64,000 bases of DNA from Pseudomonas bubulae (GCF_900618535.1 NZ_UYJA01000002.1:310001-374000); one strand, 5' to 3'; counted from the stretch's first letter, positions 16,192 to 25,018 are shown. A program made the numbers and translations. Notes: generated from the sequence alone by a model not told the origin.

Positions 16192-18522
16192 TCAAAATGC
16201 AGTACTCAGGGTCAAGGACAGGCTGCGCGGATCACCGTATATGGCGCCAGCGTAGAAGCCGTAGCGGGTGTAGTAGGTTTTGTCGAAGAGGTTGTTGGCG
16301 TTCAGGGTAACGGCCGTATCCTCGGTGAGGTCGTATTTGGCCATTGCACTCCAGATGGCATAACCTGCCCAGGTCACATCGGTGGGGCCGCGGCTCACAC
16401 CGTCTGTGGGAATGCCTGCCGGAGTAGAGGTGGCGCGAATGCTGGTTTGCGCGGTGACACCGGTACCCACGGTCAAGCGATCAAGAGCACCCGACAGGCG
16501 GTAGGTGGTTGAAGCCTTGAACAGGTGCGACGGGTCACTTTGGCCGTCGGCGTTAAGGCGACGAAAGTGCAGATAGGTGTAGCCACCGTAGACATTCCAG
16601 TTGGGCGTCAACGCGCCGGAGACTTCGAGGTCGATACCTTCTGTCTCTACGCCGGTGCCGGTCGTGTAGGCCTGGGCTCCGGTGGGCGTCAGGTTGGCGC
16701 CATCGGTCACTGCCTTGTTTTCCTGGCGGGTCAGGAAGTAGGCCGCTTGAGCATTGACCTGACCGTCAAACCATTCTCCTTTAATACCGGTTTCATAACT
16801 CTGGCCGCGAATCGGCTCGAGCTTGTTGCCGCTGGCGTTTTCTTCGCTTTGCGGGCTGAAGATATCGGTGTAGCTGGCGTACAGCGAGTAGGTGTCGTTG
16901 AGGTCATACACCGCCCCCAGGTAAGGCGTGACGATACCGTTTTGTTGCTGATTGCTGCGCACTCCGGCGGTCGACACCGTGGTGCTGCTGTAATCGCTGA
17001 TGCGCGCGCCCAGGATCACCGACAACGGATCGGTAATGCTCAGGCGGGTGGCCGCATACATGCCTTGCAGGCGGGTGGTGGTTTTGCTGTGCAGGCCGGT
17101 TTTGTAAGCGTTGATCCGGTAGTCGCTATCGACCCCGTTGTGCCAGTCGGTAATCGGGAAACCGTTGTTTGCCCGGAACTGGCACCCCAGCGCGCTAGGG
17201 CTGGTGCGGTCATCGCTGACCATATTGCAACGATATTGAGGTGACCAGGCGACGGTGCGACTGTCGTTGTAGCCGAACATGGCCTGGTGGGTGCGTCCGA
17301 ACAGGCTGAAAGGTCCGGTCACGTCGACTTGTGCCGATTGCTGGGTCGTGTCGGTGGAGCTGTGCAGGCCATTGAGAATGGCCCCGCTACCATCCTGGTT
17401 CCAGTAACCGCCGAATGCGCCGCCACCTTTGGAGTTGACCTTGGCCAGCCCGCGGTGATTCAACGCATCGGTGGTGCTTTGCGCCGCTTTGACGTTGAGC
17501 GTCCAGTCATTATCAAAGCGATGCTCCAGCGAGCCGAACGCTGTACGCGTGGTGTACTCGCCAAAACTCCAGCTGGGCACCACGTTGGTGCTGCGCGGCA
17601 AGCTTGTTTTACTGCCATCGCCGTACCAGATAGGGATGTTCGCGCCCCAGCCGCCGCCCACGATCTTGTAGTACTCATATTGATAGCCGGCACCGAGGGT
17701 CGTGGCATCCGTCAGGTCAAACTCGACATTGGCCAGCGCGGCCCGCGAACGCTCGGATTGTTGATCGCGGAAAGAGTTGGCGTCCTCTTGCGTCATGACC
17801 AGGCGAGAGCGCAATCGGCCATCTTCAGACAAGGGCAGGTTCAGGTCAGCGCCCAGGCGTCGCTTGTCCCAACTGCCATAGGTGGCGTATGCACTGCCGC
17901 CGAACTCGTAGCCAGGGCGTTTGCGGATCAGGTTGACGGTGGCCGATGGGTCGCCGGTGCCGCCCAGCAGGCCATTGGCGCCGCGTACGATGTCGATACG
18001 CTCGTACATATCCATGTTCAGCGAGCTGCCTGCGCCACTGAAGTCCGAGCCGCCCTGAAACTGCAGGCCGTCGGTTTTCCAGTTGGTAATCGGATAGCCG
18101 CGTGCGCGGTACTCGGTGCGTCCGCCCACTTCTGACTTGCTCATGGTGACGCCGGGTGCGCTGTCCAGCGCTTGCTCGATATTGGTGATCTGGCGGTCTG
18201 CCATTTGTTCCTGGGTGATGGTGGTGACCGATTGTGGCGTTTGGCGCGGGGTGAGTTTCATGCCCGTGGAACTGGTGGTGCTCTTGACGGTGTAACCCAG
18301 TTGGCCGGTGTTTTCATCGGCTGATGGCTGGGTACCTTCGACATTCAGGGTGTCCAGTTCAATCGTCCCCGCTATTGCCGGTTGGCTGGCCAAGCCGACC
18401 ATGGCGCTGAGGCTGATAGCGGCCATGAGGGCGGCCTGGTTGCGGGGTGCATTTCGGCGAGCCGGGGTGGTTAGCATCAAAGGTCGTGCTGAGAGATCCG
18501 TCATCATGCCCTGCGTTGTCAT
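16192..18522 (-). CDS. TonB-dependent siderophore receptor (FpvA/FoxA-like, no signalling domain)
   Basis: Outer-membrane ferric-siderophore transporter. With the start at the ATG of MTTQGMMTDL it has 776 residues; the ribosome site is poor, so starts at the nearby Met codons 6 or 16 are possible. The signal sequence runs to about ASQPAIAG. The plug shows TPQSVTTITQEQMADRQITN, ARGYPITNWKTDGLQFQGG and DIVRGANGLLGGTGDPSATV, and the barrel ends LSLTLSTAF. The segment before the plug is only about 40 residues, so the FecR-type signalling domain is absent. The divergent two-component system starts 88 bases away, which suggests sensor-kinase control as in PfeRS/PirRS systems (inference). Confidence 0.88.
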   Translation of the reverse strand: MTTQGMMTDLSARPLMLTTPARRNAPRNQAALMAAISLSAMVGLASQPAIAGTIELDTLNVEGTQPSADENTGQLGYTVKSTTSSTGMKLTPRQTPQSVTTITQEQMADRQITNIEQALDSAPGVTMSKSEVGGRTEYRARGYPITNWKTDGLQFQGGSDFSGAGSSLNMDMYERIDIVRGANGLLGGTGDPSATVNLIRKRPGYEFGGSAYATYGSWDKRRLGADLNLPLSEDGRLRSRLVMTQEDANSFRDQQSERSRAALANVEFDLTDATTLGAGYQYEYYKIVGGGWGANIPIWYGDGSKTSLPRSTNVVPSWSFGEYTTRTAFGSLEHRFDNDWTLNVKAAQSTTDALNHRGLAKVNSKGGGAFGGYWNQDGSGAILNGLHSSTDTTQQSAQVDVTGPFSLFGRTHQAMFGYNDSRTVAWSPQYRCNMVSDDRTSPSALGCQFRANNGFPITDWHNGVDSDYRINAYKTGLHSKTTTRLQGMYAATRLSITDPLSVILGARISDYSSTTVSTAGVRSNQQQNGIVTPYLGAVYDLNDTYSLYASYTDIFSPQSEENASGNKLEPIRGQSYETGIKGEWFDGQVNAQAAYFLTRQENKAVTDGANLTPTGAQAYTTGTGVETEGIDLEVSGALTPNWNVYGGYTYLHFRRLNADGQSDPSHLFKASTTYRLSGALDRLTVGTGVTAQTSIRATSTPAGIPTDGVSRGPTDVTWAGYAIWSAMAKYDLTEDTAVTLNANNLFDKTYYTRYGFYAGAIYGDPRSLSLTLSTAF

Positions 18523-18605
18523 TGGTAATACTTCGTATTTGCAGATAATGTTTGGTAGCATTTTAGGTATCACGCCGCCAGGCACTATTACGGATATGTG
18601 TGGGT

Positions 18606-18623
18606 ATGTAATGGAATGTAATG
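18606..18623 (+). promoter_or_regulatory. 10-bp-spaced direct repeat, candidate OmpR-family operator
   Basis: ATGTAATG occurs twice, separated by GA, giving a 10-base period. OmpR-family regulators bind such head-to-tail half sites one helical turn apart. It lies 84 bases upstream of the receptor start, and a CATTAT -10-like element lies between on the minus strand. It also overlaps the assumed start of the regulator gene, which would fit autoregulation or mean that the regulator starts elsewhere. Confidence 0.45.
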
Positions 18624-19369
18624 AGCGCCACGTTTTACCCACGTCAAAACCTCCCGTGGCCGCCAAAACGCTGTTGGTGGTGGATGACGATGATGAAATT
18701 CGCGAGTTGTTATGTGATTACCTGAGTGAGAACGGTGACCATGTGCTGGCAGCAGCCGATGGCCTTGAGATGTGGGCGCAGTTGGAGCGCCAGGCTGTCG
18801 ATCTGGTCGTGCTCGACGTCATGCTGCCGGGAGAGGACGGCCTGAGTCTGTGTCGCCAGCTTCAATCGCGCCCCGGCCTTAGCGTGATCATGCTTTCCGC
18901 CAAGGGATCAGCGCTGGATCGCATCATTGGCCTGGAGGTTGGTGCCGACGATTATTTGACCAAGCCTTTCGAGCCCCGTGAGCTGGTGGCCAGAATCAAG
19001 GCGGTGCTGCGCCGGCAAGCACGGGCCGAGCCCATCGCGGATCGCCCGGTCACGACCCACCGCGACTTCGTCGGCTATCGCCTCGATTATGTAAAGCGCC
19101 TGTTACACACCCCGGGTGGCCAGACCCTGACCTTGCCGCGCTCCGACTTCAGGGTGTTGCGTGATTTGCTCCAGGCCCGTGAACAAGTGTTGTCGCGTGA
19201 TCAATTGACACTCAGTGCGATGGGACGAGAATACTCGCCCGACGACCGCTCGATCGACATGTGCATCAGCCGTCTGCGCCAGCATTTCAAGGAGGGGCAC
19301 GTCCAGATACTGACCGTGCGTAATGAAGGTTACCTGCTAAGTGTCTACAGCCCTGAAGCGGCGGTTTAA
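18611..19369 (+). CDS. OmpR-family response regulator
   Basis: Cytoplasmic two-component transcription factor. From the ATG at 18611 it has 252 residues: a receiver domain with acidic pocket VVDDDDEIRELL, phospho-Asp69 (VVLDVMLPGEDG) and the lysine in YLTKPFEPREL, then a winged-helix DNA-binding domain with LPRSDFRVLRDLL, SIDMCISRLRQHF and VRNEGYLLSV. Ribosome sites for 18596 and 18611 are both weak, and GTG at 18656 would still leave a full receiver, so the start is uncertain. It overlaps the kinase gene at its 3' end and is divergent from the siderophore receptor, its likely target. Confidence 0.88.
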   Translation: MECNERHVLPTSKPPVAAKTLLVVDDDDEIRELLCDYLSENGDHVLAAADGLEMWAQLERQAVDLVVLDVMLPGEDGLSLCRQLQSRPGLSVIMLSAKGSALDRIIGLEVGADDYLTKPFEPRELVARIKAVLRRQARAEPIADRPVTTHRDFVGYRLDYVKRLLHTPGGQTLTLPRSDFRVLRDLLQAREQVLSRDQLTLSAMGREYSPDDRSIDMCISRLRQHFKEGHVQILTVRNEGYLLSVYSPEAAV

Positions 19370-20795
19370 CCAGGTGCGCGATGCTCTGGTGCGGGGGGTG
19401 ATGCGCCTGTGGCCCAAAACCCTGTTCGGCCAACTGACGCTGATTCTGGTCAGCGGCACGCTGGCTATTCAATTGTTGTCGAGCAGCATCTGGTTCGATG
19501 TGCGCTATGCGCAAGTCCTCGAAGCGCCTGTCCGGTTGATGGCCAGCCGAACGGCACAATTGATTAACCAAGACCGTTGCATTGCGGGGCAACCCCAGAC
19601 AGCACCGGCCAATTACACGGCCAGGTGCCTGGCCACGAAACCCGATACTCAACCCGGCAATGATCGCGCGGCCCGACGCACGGCTTTGCTGTTGAAACAG
19701 GCATTGGCGTATGAGTTGGGCTATGCGCCAGCGGTTGAGATGATAGAGGTCGACCTGACCGATGCATCCGGTCAGCCGCTGGTCTGGCGCAGCCTTTTTG
19801 GCCTGCAAACGGCCACCGCCCATGTGGATTTCGCGGTGCCCCTGGCCGATGGTCATTGGTTGAGCATCGAGGGGCACGAGTTGCAGGGCTGGAGCGGCGA
19901 GTCAGCATGGGCGTTAATTGCCGACTACATTCTGCGGGTCTATGTGGTGCGCATTATTGGCGTCATAGGGATGTGCTGGCTGGCTGTGCGACTGTGCCTG
20001 CGCCCTCTAAAACGGCTCAGTGACGCCGCCAATGCGTTGGGCGATAACCTTGATCAGACGCCGTTGGCGATTGAAGGGCCTCTGGAAGTCCGCCAGGCCG
20101 CCCAGATGTTTAACACCATGCAGAAACAGATTGTCGCGATGGTCAATGACCAGAGTTTTTTTCTGGCGGCAGTGTCCCACGATCTGCGAACGCCCTTGAC
20201 CCGCATGCGTTTACGCATTGAGCGGTTGAGCGATCTCGATCAGCGTGAGCGCTTGAAGCAAAACATTTATCAAATGGACAAGATGATTACTCAGGTACTC
20301 GTCTATCTGCAGAGTGCCAACCAACACACATGCCAGTTTATTGATCTCGACAGCGTATTGCGCAACCTGTGTACCGAGTTGTCGACACCCGCCGAGCCAT
20401 TGCCTGTCAGCGGCCGGGGCGGGATGCTCTACGCAAACGGCGTGTTGCTGCACCGTTGCTTGCAGAATTTGCTGGTGAACGCGCAGGCCTATGCCCGGGA
20501 AATAACGATTGAGGTCGAGCGCTCGTCAAGCGGTGTGACGTTGCGAGTCAATGATCGCGGGCCTGGTATAGCGCAATCTGTTCTGCATTCAGTCACCGAT
20601 CCGTTCGTACGTGCGGATACCTCACGCAATGATCAATCTGGCGGTTTTGGACTGGGGCTTAGTATCGCCAGGCGTATTGCCGTCAGCCATAAGGGCAGCC
20701 TGGTGCTTGGCAATCGTGAAGGGGGAGGTTTGACCGCCTGTATTTTCTTGCCGCTCAGGGAGGGTGAGGGCGCAAGCGCTCAGGCAAAGGCTTGA
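19341..20795 (+). CDS. Sensor histidine kinase (EnvZ/PhoQ type)
   Basis: Inner-membrane partner of the preceding regulator; 484 residues from the GTG at 19341, which overlaps the regulator by 29 bases. An ATG at 19401 after GCGGGGGGTG is an equally good start. Two hydrophobic segments (about 28-50 and 194-215) enclose a periplasmic domain with exactly two cysteines (Cys80 and Cys96) that could form a disulfide. Then come a HAMP region, the H box AAVSHDLRTPLTRMR (His280), an N box LLVNAQAYA and G boxes NDRGPGIAQ and GGFGLGLSIARRI. The signal is unknown; context suggests ferric siderophore or another cue for receptor expression. Confidence 0.88.
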   Translation: MSTALKRRFNQVRDALVRGVMRLWPKTLFGQLTLILVSGTLAIQLLSSSIWFDVRYAQVLEAPVRLMASRTAQLINQDRCIAGQPQTAPANYTARCLATKPDTQPGNDRAARRTALLLKQALAYELGYAPAVEMIEVDLTDASGQPLVWRSLFGLQTATAHVDFAVPLADGHWLSIEGHELQGWSGESAWALIADYILRVYVVRIIGVIGMCWLAVRLCLRPLKRLSDAANALGDNLDQTPLAIEGPLEVRQAAQMFNTMQKQIVAMVNDQSFFLAAVSHDLRTPLTRMRLRIERLSDLDQRERLKQNIYQMDKMITQVLVYLQSANQHTCQFIDLDSVLRNLCTELSTPAEPLPVSGRGGMLYANGVLLHRCLQNLLVNAQAYAREITIEVERSSSGVTLRVNDRGPGIAQSVLHSVTDPFVRADTSRNDQSGGFGLGLSIARRIAVSHKGSLVLGNREGGGLTACIFLPLREGEGASAQAKA

Positions 20796-20851
20796 GAGCA
20801 ACTCAACACGTCGGAACTTCAAAAGCCTTGACCCGGGGGGTAGGGAGATCT

Positions 20852-20889
20852 ATTTGAGTCACCGACCTTGATGCCGAGCTGATGTACCA
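20852..20889 (+). repeat. Copy 2 of a dispersed intergenic motif
   Basis: Second copy of the motif at 16045-16082, containing GTCACCGACCTTGATGCCG and TGATGTACC. It lies between the kinase stop and the hydrolase start. Together the copies bracket the receptor and two-component genes. Confidence 0.6.
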
Positions 20890-20977
20890 CACTTCATGAA
20901 TCGAGCCGCCACGGTTTGGCCCTTGTCGCCGAATCTGGGAGCTCTAGCATGGGCTGACCATTAGAAGGAGCAGCCTC

Positions 20978-21853
20978 ATGTTCGCCGGTTTTAACACAGT
21001 ACAGCGCCAGGTCAATGGCGTGCAGATTGCCTTCCGGGTCGGCGGTCACGGGCCGGGGTTGCTGTTGATTCACGGGCACCCGCAGACGCATGTGATCTGG
21101 CACAAGGTTGCCGGGCAATTGGCCGAGCACTTCACAGTGGTCGTGGCCGATTTGCGTGGCTACGGTGACAGTGAAAAGCCCGAAGCGGTAGCCGACCATA
21201 GCAACTACAGCAAGCGTGAAATGGCCCGTGACTCGCTGAGGCTGATGAGCAGCCTGGGTTTCGAGCAGTTTTCGGTACTGGCCCATGACCGTGGCGCGCG
21301 AGTTGCCCATCGTCTGGCGCTGGACCATCCGCAGGCGATTACCCGCCTGGTCATGCTCGACATTGCGCCGACGCTGGCCATGTATGCGCAAACCAATGAG
21401 GCCTTTGCCCGTGCTTACTGGCACTGGTTCTTCTTGATTCGCCCGGCGCCGTTGCCTGAACGCCTTATCGAGGCCGATCCTGAGCAGTACCTGCTCAGCG
21501 TGATGGGCAGCCGCAGTGCGGGCTTGCAACCGTTTACGGCCCAAGCGCTGGCTGAATACGTGCGCTGCATCAAACTGCCGGGCGCGGCGCGAGGGATCTG
21601 CGAAGACTATCGTGCCAGCGCCGGGATTGACCTTGAGCATGACCGCGAGGACATTGCTGCGGGTCGGTATTTGAATATGCCCGTGTTGCTGTTGTGGGGC
21701 GCGGAGGGCACGGTGGGGCGTTGTTTCGACCCGCTTGGCGAATGGCAGAAAGTCGCGACCGATGTGCGTGGCCAGGCGTTGCCGTCCGGGCACTACATTG
21801 CCGAAGAAGTCCCTGAACTGCTGCTTGAACATGTGCTGCCTTTTCTGCGCTGA
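20978..21853 (+). CDS. Alpha/beta hydrolase, haloacetate (fluoroacetate) dehalogenase type
   Basis: A 291-residue alpha/beta-fold hydrolase, probably cytoplasmic. Unlike serine hydrolases, its nucleophile is Asp104 in AHDRGARV. The pattern HGHPQTHVIWHK, the DRGARVAHRLALDHP segment and YWHW (His149, Trp150) match the fluoroacetate dehalogenase FAcD, where the Asp attacks carbon and the Arg, His and Trp bind carboxylate and halide (family knowledge). The catalytic base is probably His272 in SGHYIAEEVPE. The start follows AAGGAGCAGCCTC. A LysR gene begins 33 bases downstream on the same strand. The real substrate may be another 2-haloacid or epoxide; motifs show only the class. Confidence 0.85.
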   Translation: MFAGFNTVQRQVNGVQIAFRVGGHGPGLLLIHGHPQTHVIWHKVAGQLAEHFTVVVADLRGYGDSEKPEAVADHSNYSKREMARDSLRLMSSLGFEQFSVLAHDRGARVAHRLALDHPQAITRLVMLDIAPTLAMYAQTNEAFARAYWHWFFLIRPAPLPERLIEADPEQYLLSVMGSRSAGLQPFTAQALAEYVRCIKLPGAARGICEDYRASAGIDLEHDREDIAAGRYLNMPVLLLWGAEGTVGRCFDPLGEWQKVATDVRGQALPSGHYIAEEVPELLLEHVLPFLR

Positions 21854-21886
21854 GCTATTCTGTACGCTCTTGCCGCCAAGCCGCTC

Positions 21887-22801
21887 ATGACCATGCCGCC
21901 AATAAAATACAGTGCGCCGTTGCCTGAAGACCTGCGGGTCTTCCTCACGGTGGTGCGCAAAGGCGGCTTTGCCGCAGCGGCAGAAGAGCTGGGGTTGTCT
22001 CCAGCCTATGTCAGCAAACGTATTCAAATTCTCGAAACTACCCTGGGCAGTCGCTTGCTGCATCGCACCAGCCGCCGTATCGCGCTGACCGATGACGGCG
22101 AGCGGGTGCAGCGCTGGGCGGTACGGATTCTGGATGATGTTCAGCAGCTACAGGATGAGCTGTCCGAAGCGCATTCGGCCCCGCGTGGACGCTTGCACGT
22201 ATGCAGTACTTTCGGTTTTGGCCGCAACCATGTGGCGCCTGCCATTTCCTTGCTGGCCGAGCAGTACCCCGAGCTGGAGATTCGCCTCGACGTATTTGAT
22301 CGAGTGGTGAATATCGTCCATGAAGGCTTCGATCTGGAGATTCATGTGGGCGATGACATTCCGGGCCAGCATATCGGGCGCCGGCTGGTGACCAACAATC
22401 GCGTGTTGTGCGCTTCCCCTGACTACCTCAAGCGCCGGGGTGTACCTCAACATCTGGAAGACCTGGGGCAGCACGATTGCCTGGTGCTTAAAGAGCGCGA
22501 CAACGCGTTTGGCATCTGGCAACTGCAAGGCCCGGAAGGCGAAGCCAGCGTGCGCGTCAGCGGGCCGTTGTCGTCTAACAGTGGCGAGATAGTGTTGCAG
22601 TGGGCACTGGACGGGCGTGGCGTGTTGCTGCGCTCGATGTGGGATGTCAGGCCACTGCTGGAACAGGGCAGGTTGGTGCAGGTACTGCCTGAATACTGGC
22701 AAAGCGCTGACGTGTGGGCGGTGTACCCGACACGGCTGGCTAACTCGGGCAAGCTGCGGGTGTGTGTGGAGTTTTTGCAGAAGCAGTTGGGGCGGTTGTG
22801 A
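21887..22801 (+). CDS. LysR-type transcriptional regulator (DmlR/TtdR-like)
   Basis: DNA-binding regulator of 304 residues. The N-terminal winged helix-turn-helix is visible as LRVFLTVVRKGGFAAAAEEL, LSPAYVSKRIQILE and LGSRLLHRTSRRIALTDDG. An effector-binding domain follows from about residue 95, with TNNRVLCASPDYLKRRGVP typical of the DmlR/TtdR branch. It converges with the leuC/leuD-type pair rather than diverging from it, and lies just after the dehalogenase-like gene, so either may be its target. The ribosome site is weak; the second Met (MPPIKYS) is also possible. Confidence 0.88.
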   Translation: MTMPPIKYSAPLPEDLRVFLTVVRKGGFAAAAEELGLSPAYVSKRIQILETTLGSRLLHRTSRRIALTDDGERVQRWAVRILDDVQQLQDELSEAHSAPRGRLHVCSTFGFGRNHVAPAISLLAEQYPELEIRLDVFDRVVNIVHEGFDLEIHVGDDIPGQHIGRRLVTNNRVLCASPDYLKRRGVPQHLEDLGQHDCLVLKERDNAFGIWQLQGPEGEASVRVSGPLSSNSGEIVLQWALDGRGVLLRSMWDVRPLLEQGRLVQVLPEYWQSADVWAVYPTRLANSGKLRVCVEFLQKQLGRL

Positions 22802-22822
22802 CCTCTGCCGTGAGGGCGCTTT

Positions 22823-23431
22823 TCAGCTCAACCAAGGGTTGGCCTGCAAGTGCCGCTCTTGGAACTCGCGAATCTGCCGACTGCGTTGCAAGGTGCTGCC
22901 AATGGCATCCAGTCCCTGCAACAGCGCGGTTTTACGCAGACCGTCGATCTGGAACTCAACCGTTGAACCATCGGCCAGACAAATACTTTGGCTCGGCAGG
23001 TCAACGGCAATTTCAGCCGTGTCTGCGTGGCTGATAGTGTGCCCTAGCGCCTGCACCTGCGCCTCTTCCAGGGTAATCACCAACACCCCGTTACGCTGGC
23101 AGTTGTCATAAAAGATCCCGGCGAAGCTGCTGCCAATCAAGGCCCGGATACCGAGTTGCTTCAATCCCCAGACCGCATGTTCACGGCTGGAGCCACAGCC
23201 AAAATTCCGCCCGGTGACTAAAAAGCGTGCCTCTTGCCAGCCCGGCTGATTAAGGACGAACGCCGGGTTCGGCTCGCCCGAAGGCAGGAAACGCAGGTCA
23301 AAAAACAGACCGCGATCCAGTCCGTTGCGATCAATGCCTTTAAGAAACTGCTTGGGCATGATCACATCGGTATCGATGTTGGCCGCGAGCATCGGTGCTG
23401 CCTTGCCGCTGACGGTGGTGAAAGGTTGCAT
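22823..23431 (-). CDS. leuD: 3-isopropylmalate dehydratase-type small subunit (LeuD family)
   Basis: Small (swivel) subunit of an aconitase-family hydro-lyase; 202 residues, slightly shorter than the usual ~214-residue Pseudomonas LeuD. It has ANIDTDVIMPKQFLKGIDR, ARFLVTGRNFGCGSSREHA and SFAGIFYDNCQRNGVL, the expected substrate-side motifs. The start lies two bases after the large-subunit stop. The absence of leuB nearby and the divergence from the standard Pseudomonas leucine enzyme (as I recall it) suggest a paralogue acting on another 2- or 3-substituted malate. The gene symbol gives family only. Confidence 0.85.
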   Translation of the reverse strand: MQPFTTVSGKAAPMLAANIDTDVIMPKQFLKGIDRNGLDRGLFFDLRFLPSGEPNPAFVLNQPGWQEARFLVTGRNFGCGSSREHAVWGLKQLGIRALIGSSFAGIFYDNCQRNGVLVITLEEAQVQALGHTISHADTAEIAVDLPSQSICLADGSTVEFQIDGLRKTALLQGLDAIGSTLQRSRQIREFQERHLQANPWLS

Positions 23432-23433
23432 GC

Positions 23434-24855
23434 TCAGACTCTCCCTGACAGTTGGCGAACGTCGACCAGATGGCCGGTAATGGCGGCGGCCGCGACCATC
23501 GCCGGGCTCATCAAATGGGTGCGTGCCCCGGCGCCCTGGCGGCCTTCGAAGTTGCGATTGGTACTGGAGGCGCAGCGGTCGCCGGGGGCGAGTACGTCAT
23601 CATTCATGGCCAGGCACATGGAGCACCCGGACTGGCGCCACTCAAAACCGGCGTCGATAAAGATCGCGGCCAACCCTTCGGCCTCGGCCTGATCACGCAC
23701 CTGAGTCGACCCCGGCACGATCATCGCCCGCACATGCGTGGCCACTTTCTGGCCGCGCACCACCTGTGCGGCGTCACGTAAATCTTCAATGCGGGCGTTG
23801 GTGCACGAACCGATAAAGGCATGGCTGATCACCACTTCATTGAGCGGCGCGCCAGCCTCCAGGCCCATGTAGTTCAAGGCCCGGCGCATGTCCTGACGCA
23901 AGATCAAGTCGCTGATCGCCTGCGGGTCCGGCACGCGGCTGCCAATGGCGGCGGCCTGATCGGGGCTGGTGCCCCACGTGACCATCGGTTGCAGGTCAGT
24001 GGCGTCCACTTGCACCTCTTGATCGAACTGCGCGTCGGGGTCGCTATAAAGCAGGCACCAATGCTCAACCGCTTGTTCCCACAACTCGCCTTGTGGGGCA
24101 CGGGGTTTGTCTTTGAGGTAGGCGTACACCTTGTCATCGGGCGCCATAAAAGCACCGCGGGCACCGGCTTCCACGGCCATGTTGCAGATGGTCATGCGCG
24201 CTTCGACGCTCAATGCATCGATGGTCGAGCCGGTAAATTCAATGGCATAGCCGGTGGCGCCTGAAGCGCCGATTTTGGCGATCAGGGCCATGATCAGGTC
24301 TTTTGACGTCAGCCCCAGGCCCAGCGCGCCCTGGACGGTCACTCGCATGCTTTTCAGACGTTTGTAGACCAGTATCTGAGTGGCCAGCAGGTGCTCGATT
24401 TCAGAGGTGCCGATACCAAAGCCGAAGGCACCCAGCGCGCCATAAGTCGTGGTGTGACTGTCGCCTGCGGCGATCATCATGCCGGGCAGGATGAAGCCTT
24501 GCTCGGGGGCGATAACGTGTTCGATCCCCTGGCGCTGGTCGAGCACATCGAACAGCTCGATGCCAAACTTTTCGCAGTTCTGTTGCAGATACGACACCTG
24601 CAAAGCGCCGCCTGCATCGGCCATGGCGGCCACGCGCACGGGGGCGGTCGGGTTCACATGGTCAACCACCGCCAGGGCGGTTTCCGGGCGCCACACTTCG
24701 CGCCCGGCTTCACGCAAACCACTGAAGGCTTGCGGGCTGGTGTATTCGTTAATGACCTGACGGTCTATGTATAGCAAGACGTGACCTTGATCATCGAGCG
24801 CGCACACGGTGTGCGCATGAATGTGCTTGTCGTAGAGGGTTTTGGCATGGGGCAT
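23434..24855 (-). CDS. leuC: 3-isopropylmalate dehydratase-type large subunit (LeuC family)
   Basis: Large [4Fe-4S] subunit of an aconitase-family hydro-lyase; 473 residues. Motifs include YIDRQVINEYTSPQAF, AAGDSHTTTYGALGAFGFG, ISHAFIGSCTNARIEDLRDA and the CSMCLAMN cluster-binding pair with NRNFEGRQGAG. The N-terminus reads MPHAKTLYDKHIHAHTVCAL, unlike the KLWDSHLV form of the canonical leucine enzyme. With the small subunit it forms a two-gene operon lacking leuB. Candidate substrates besides isopropylmalate are citramalate/citraconate-type diacids (inference). The start is the ATG after a purine-rich stretch. Confidence 0.87.
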   Translation of the reverse strand: MPHAKTLYDKHIHAHTVCALDDQGHVLLYIDRQVINEYTSPQAFSGLREAGREVWRPETALAVVDHVNPTAPVRVAAMADAGGALQVSYLQQNCEKFGIELFDVLDQRQGIEHVIAPEQGFILPGMMIAAGDSHTTTYGALGAFGFGIGTSEIEHLLATQILVYKRLKSMRVTVQGALGLGLTSKDLIMALIAKIGASGATGYAIEFTGSTIDALSVEARMTICNMAVEAGARGAFMAPDDKVYAYLKDKPRAPQGELWEQAVEHWCLLYSDPDAQFDQEVQVDATDLQPMVTWGTSPDQAAAIGSRVPDPQAISDLILRQDMRRALNYMGLEAGAPLNEVVISHAFIGSCTNARIEDLRDAAQVVRGQKVATHVRAMIVPGSTQVRDQAEAEGLAAIFIDAGFEWRQSGCSMCLAMNDDVLAPGDRCASSTNRNFEGRQGAGARTHLMSPAMVAAAAITGHLVDVRQLSGRV

Positions 24856-24965
24856 GGTGATGGCTCGCAGCGGGAGGCGTGCGAACCATCATAAGGACGC
24901 GGGGAGCACCATCAATGGCGATGCAGTGATGGCTCAGAACATGATTCGTGTTGGATACAACAGGT

Positions 24966-25018
24966 TGTAGCCGCTGCCGCAGGCTGCGCAACCCAGCGCA
25001 GTCTGCGGCAACGGCTGC
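24966..25018. repeat. REP-like palindrome downstream of opuCA
   Basis: GTAGCCGCTGCCGCAGGCTGCG is answered by GCAGTCTGCGGCAACGGCTGC, a variant of the second REP family of this window. It starts five bases past the opuCA stop and may serve as its 3' stabiliser. Confidence 0.7.
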
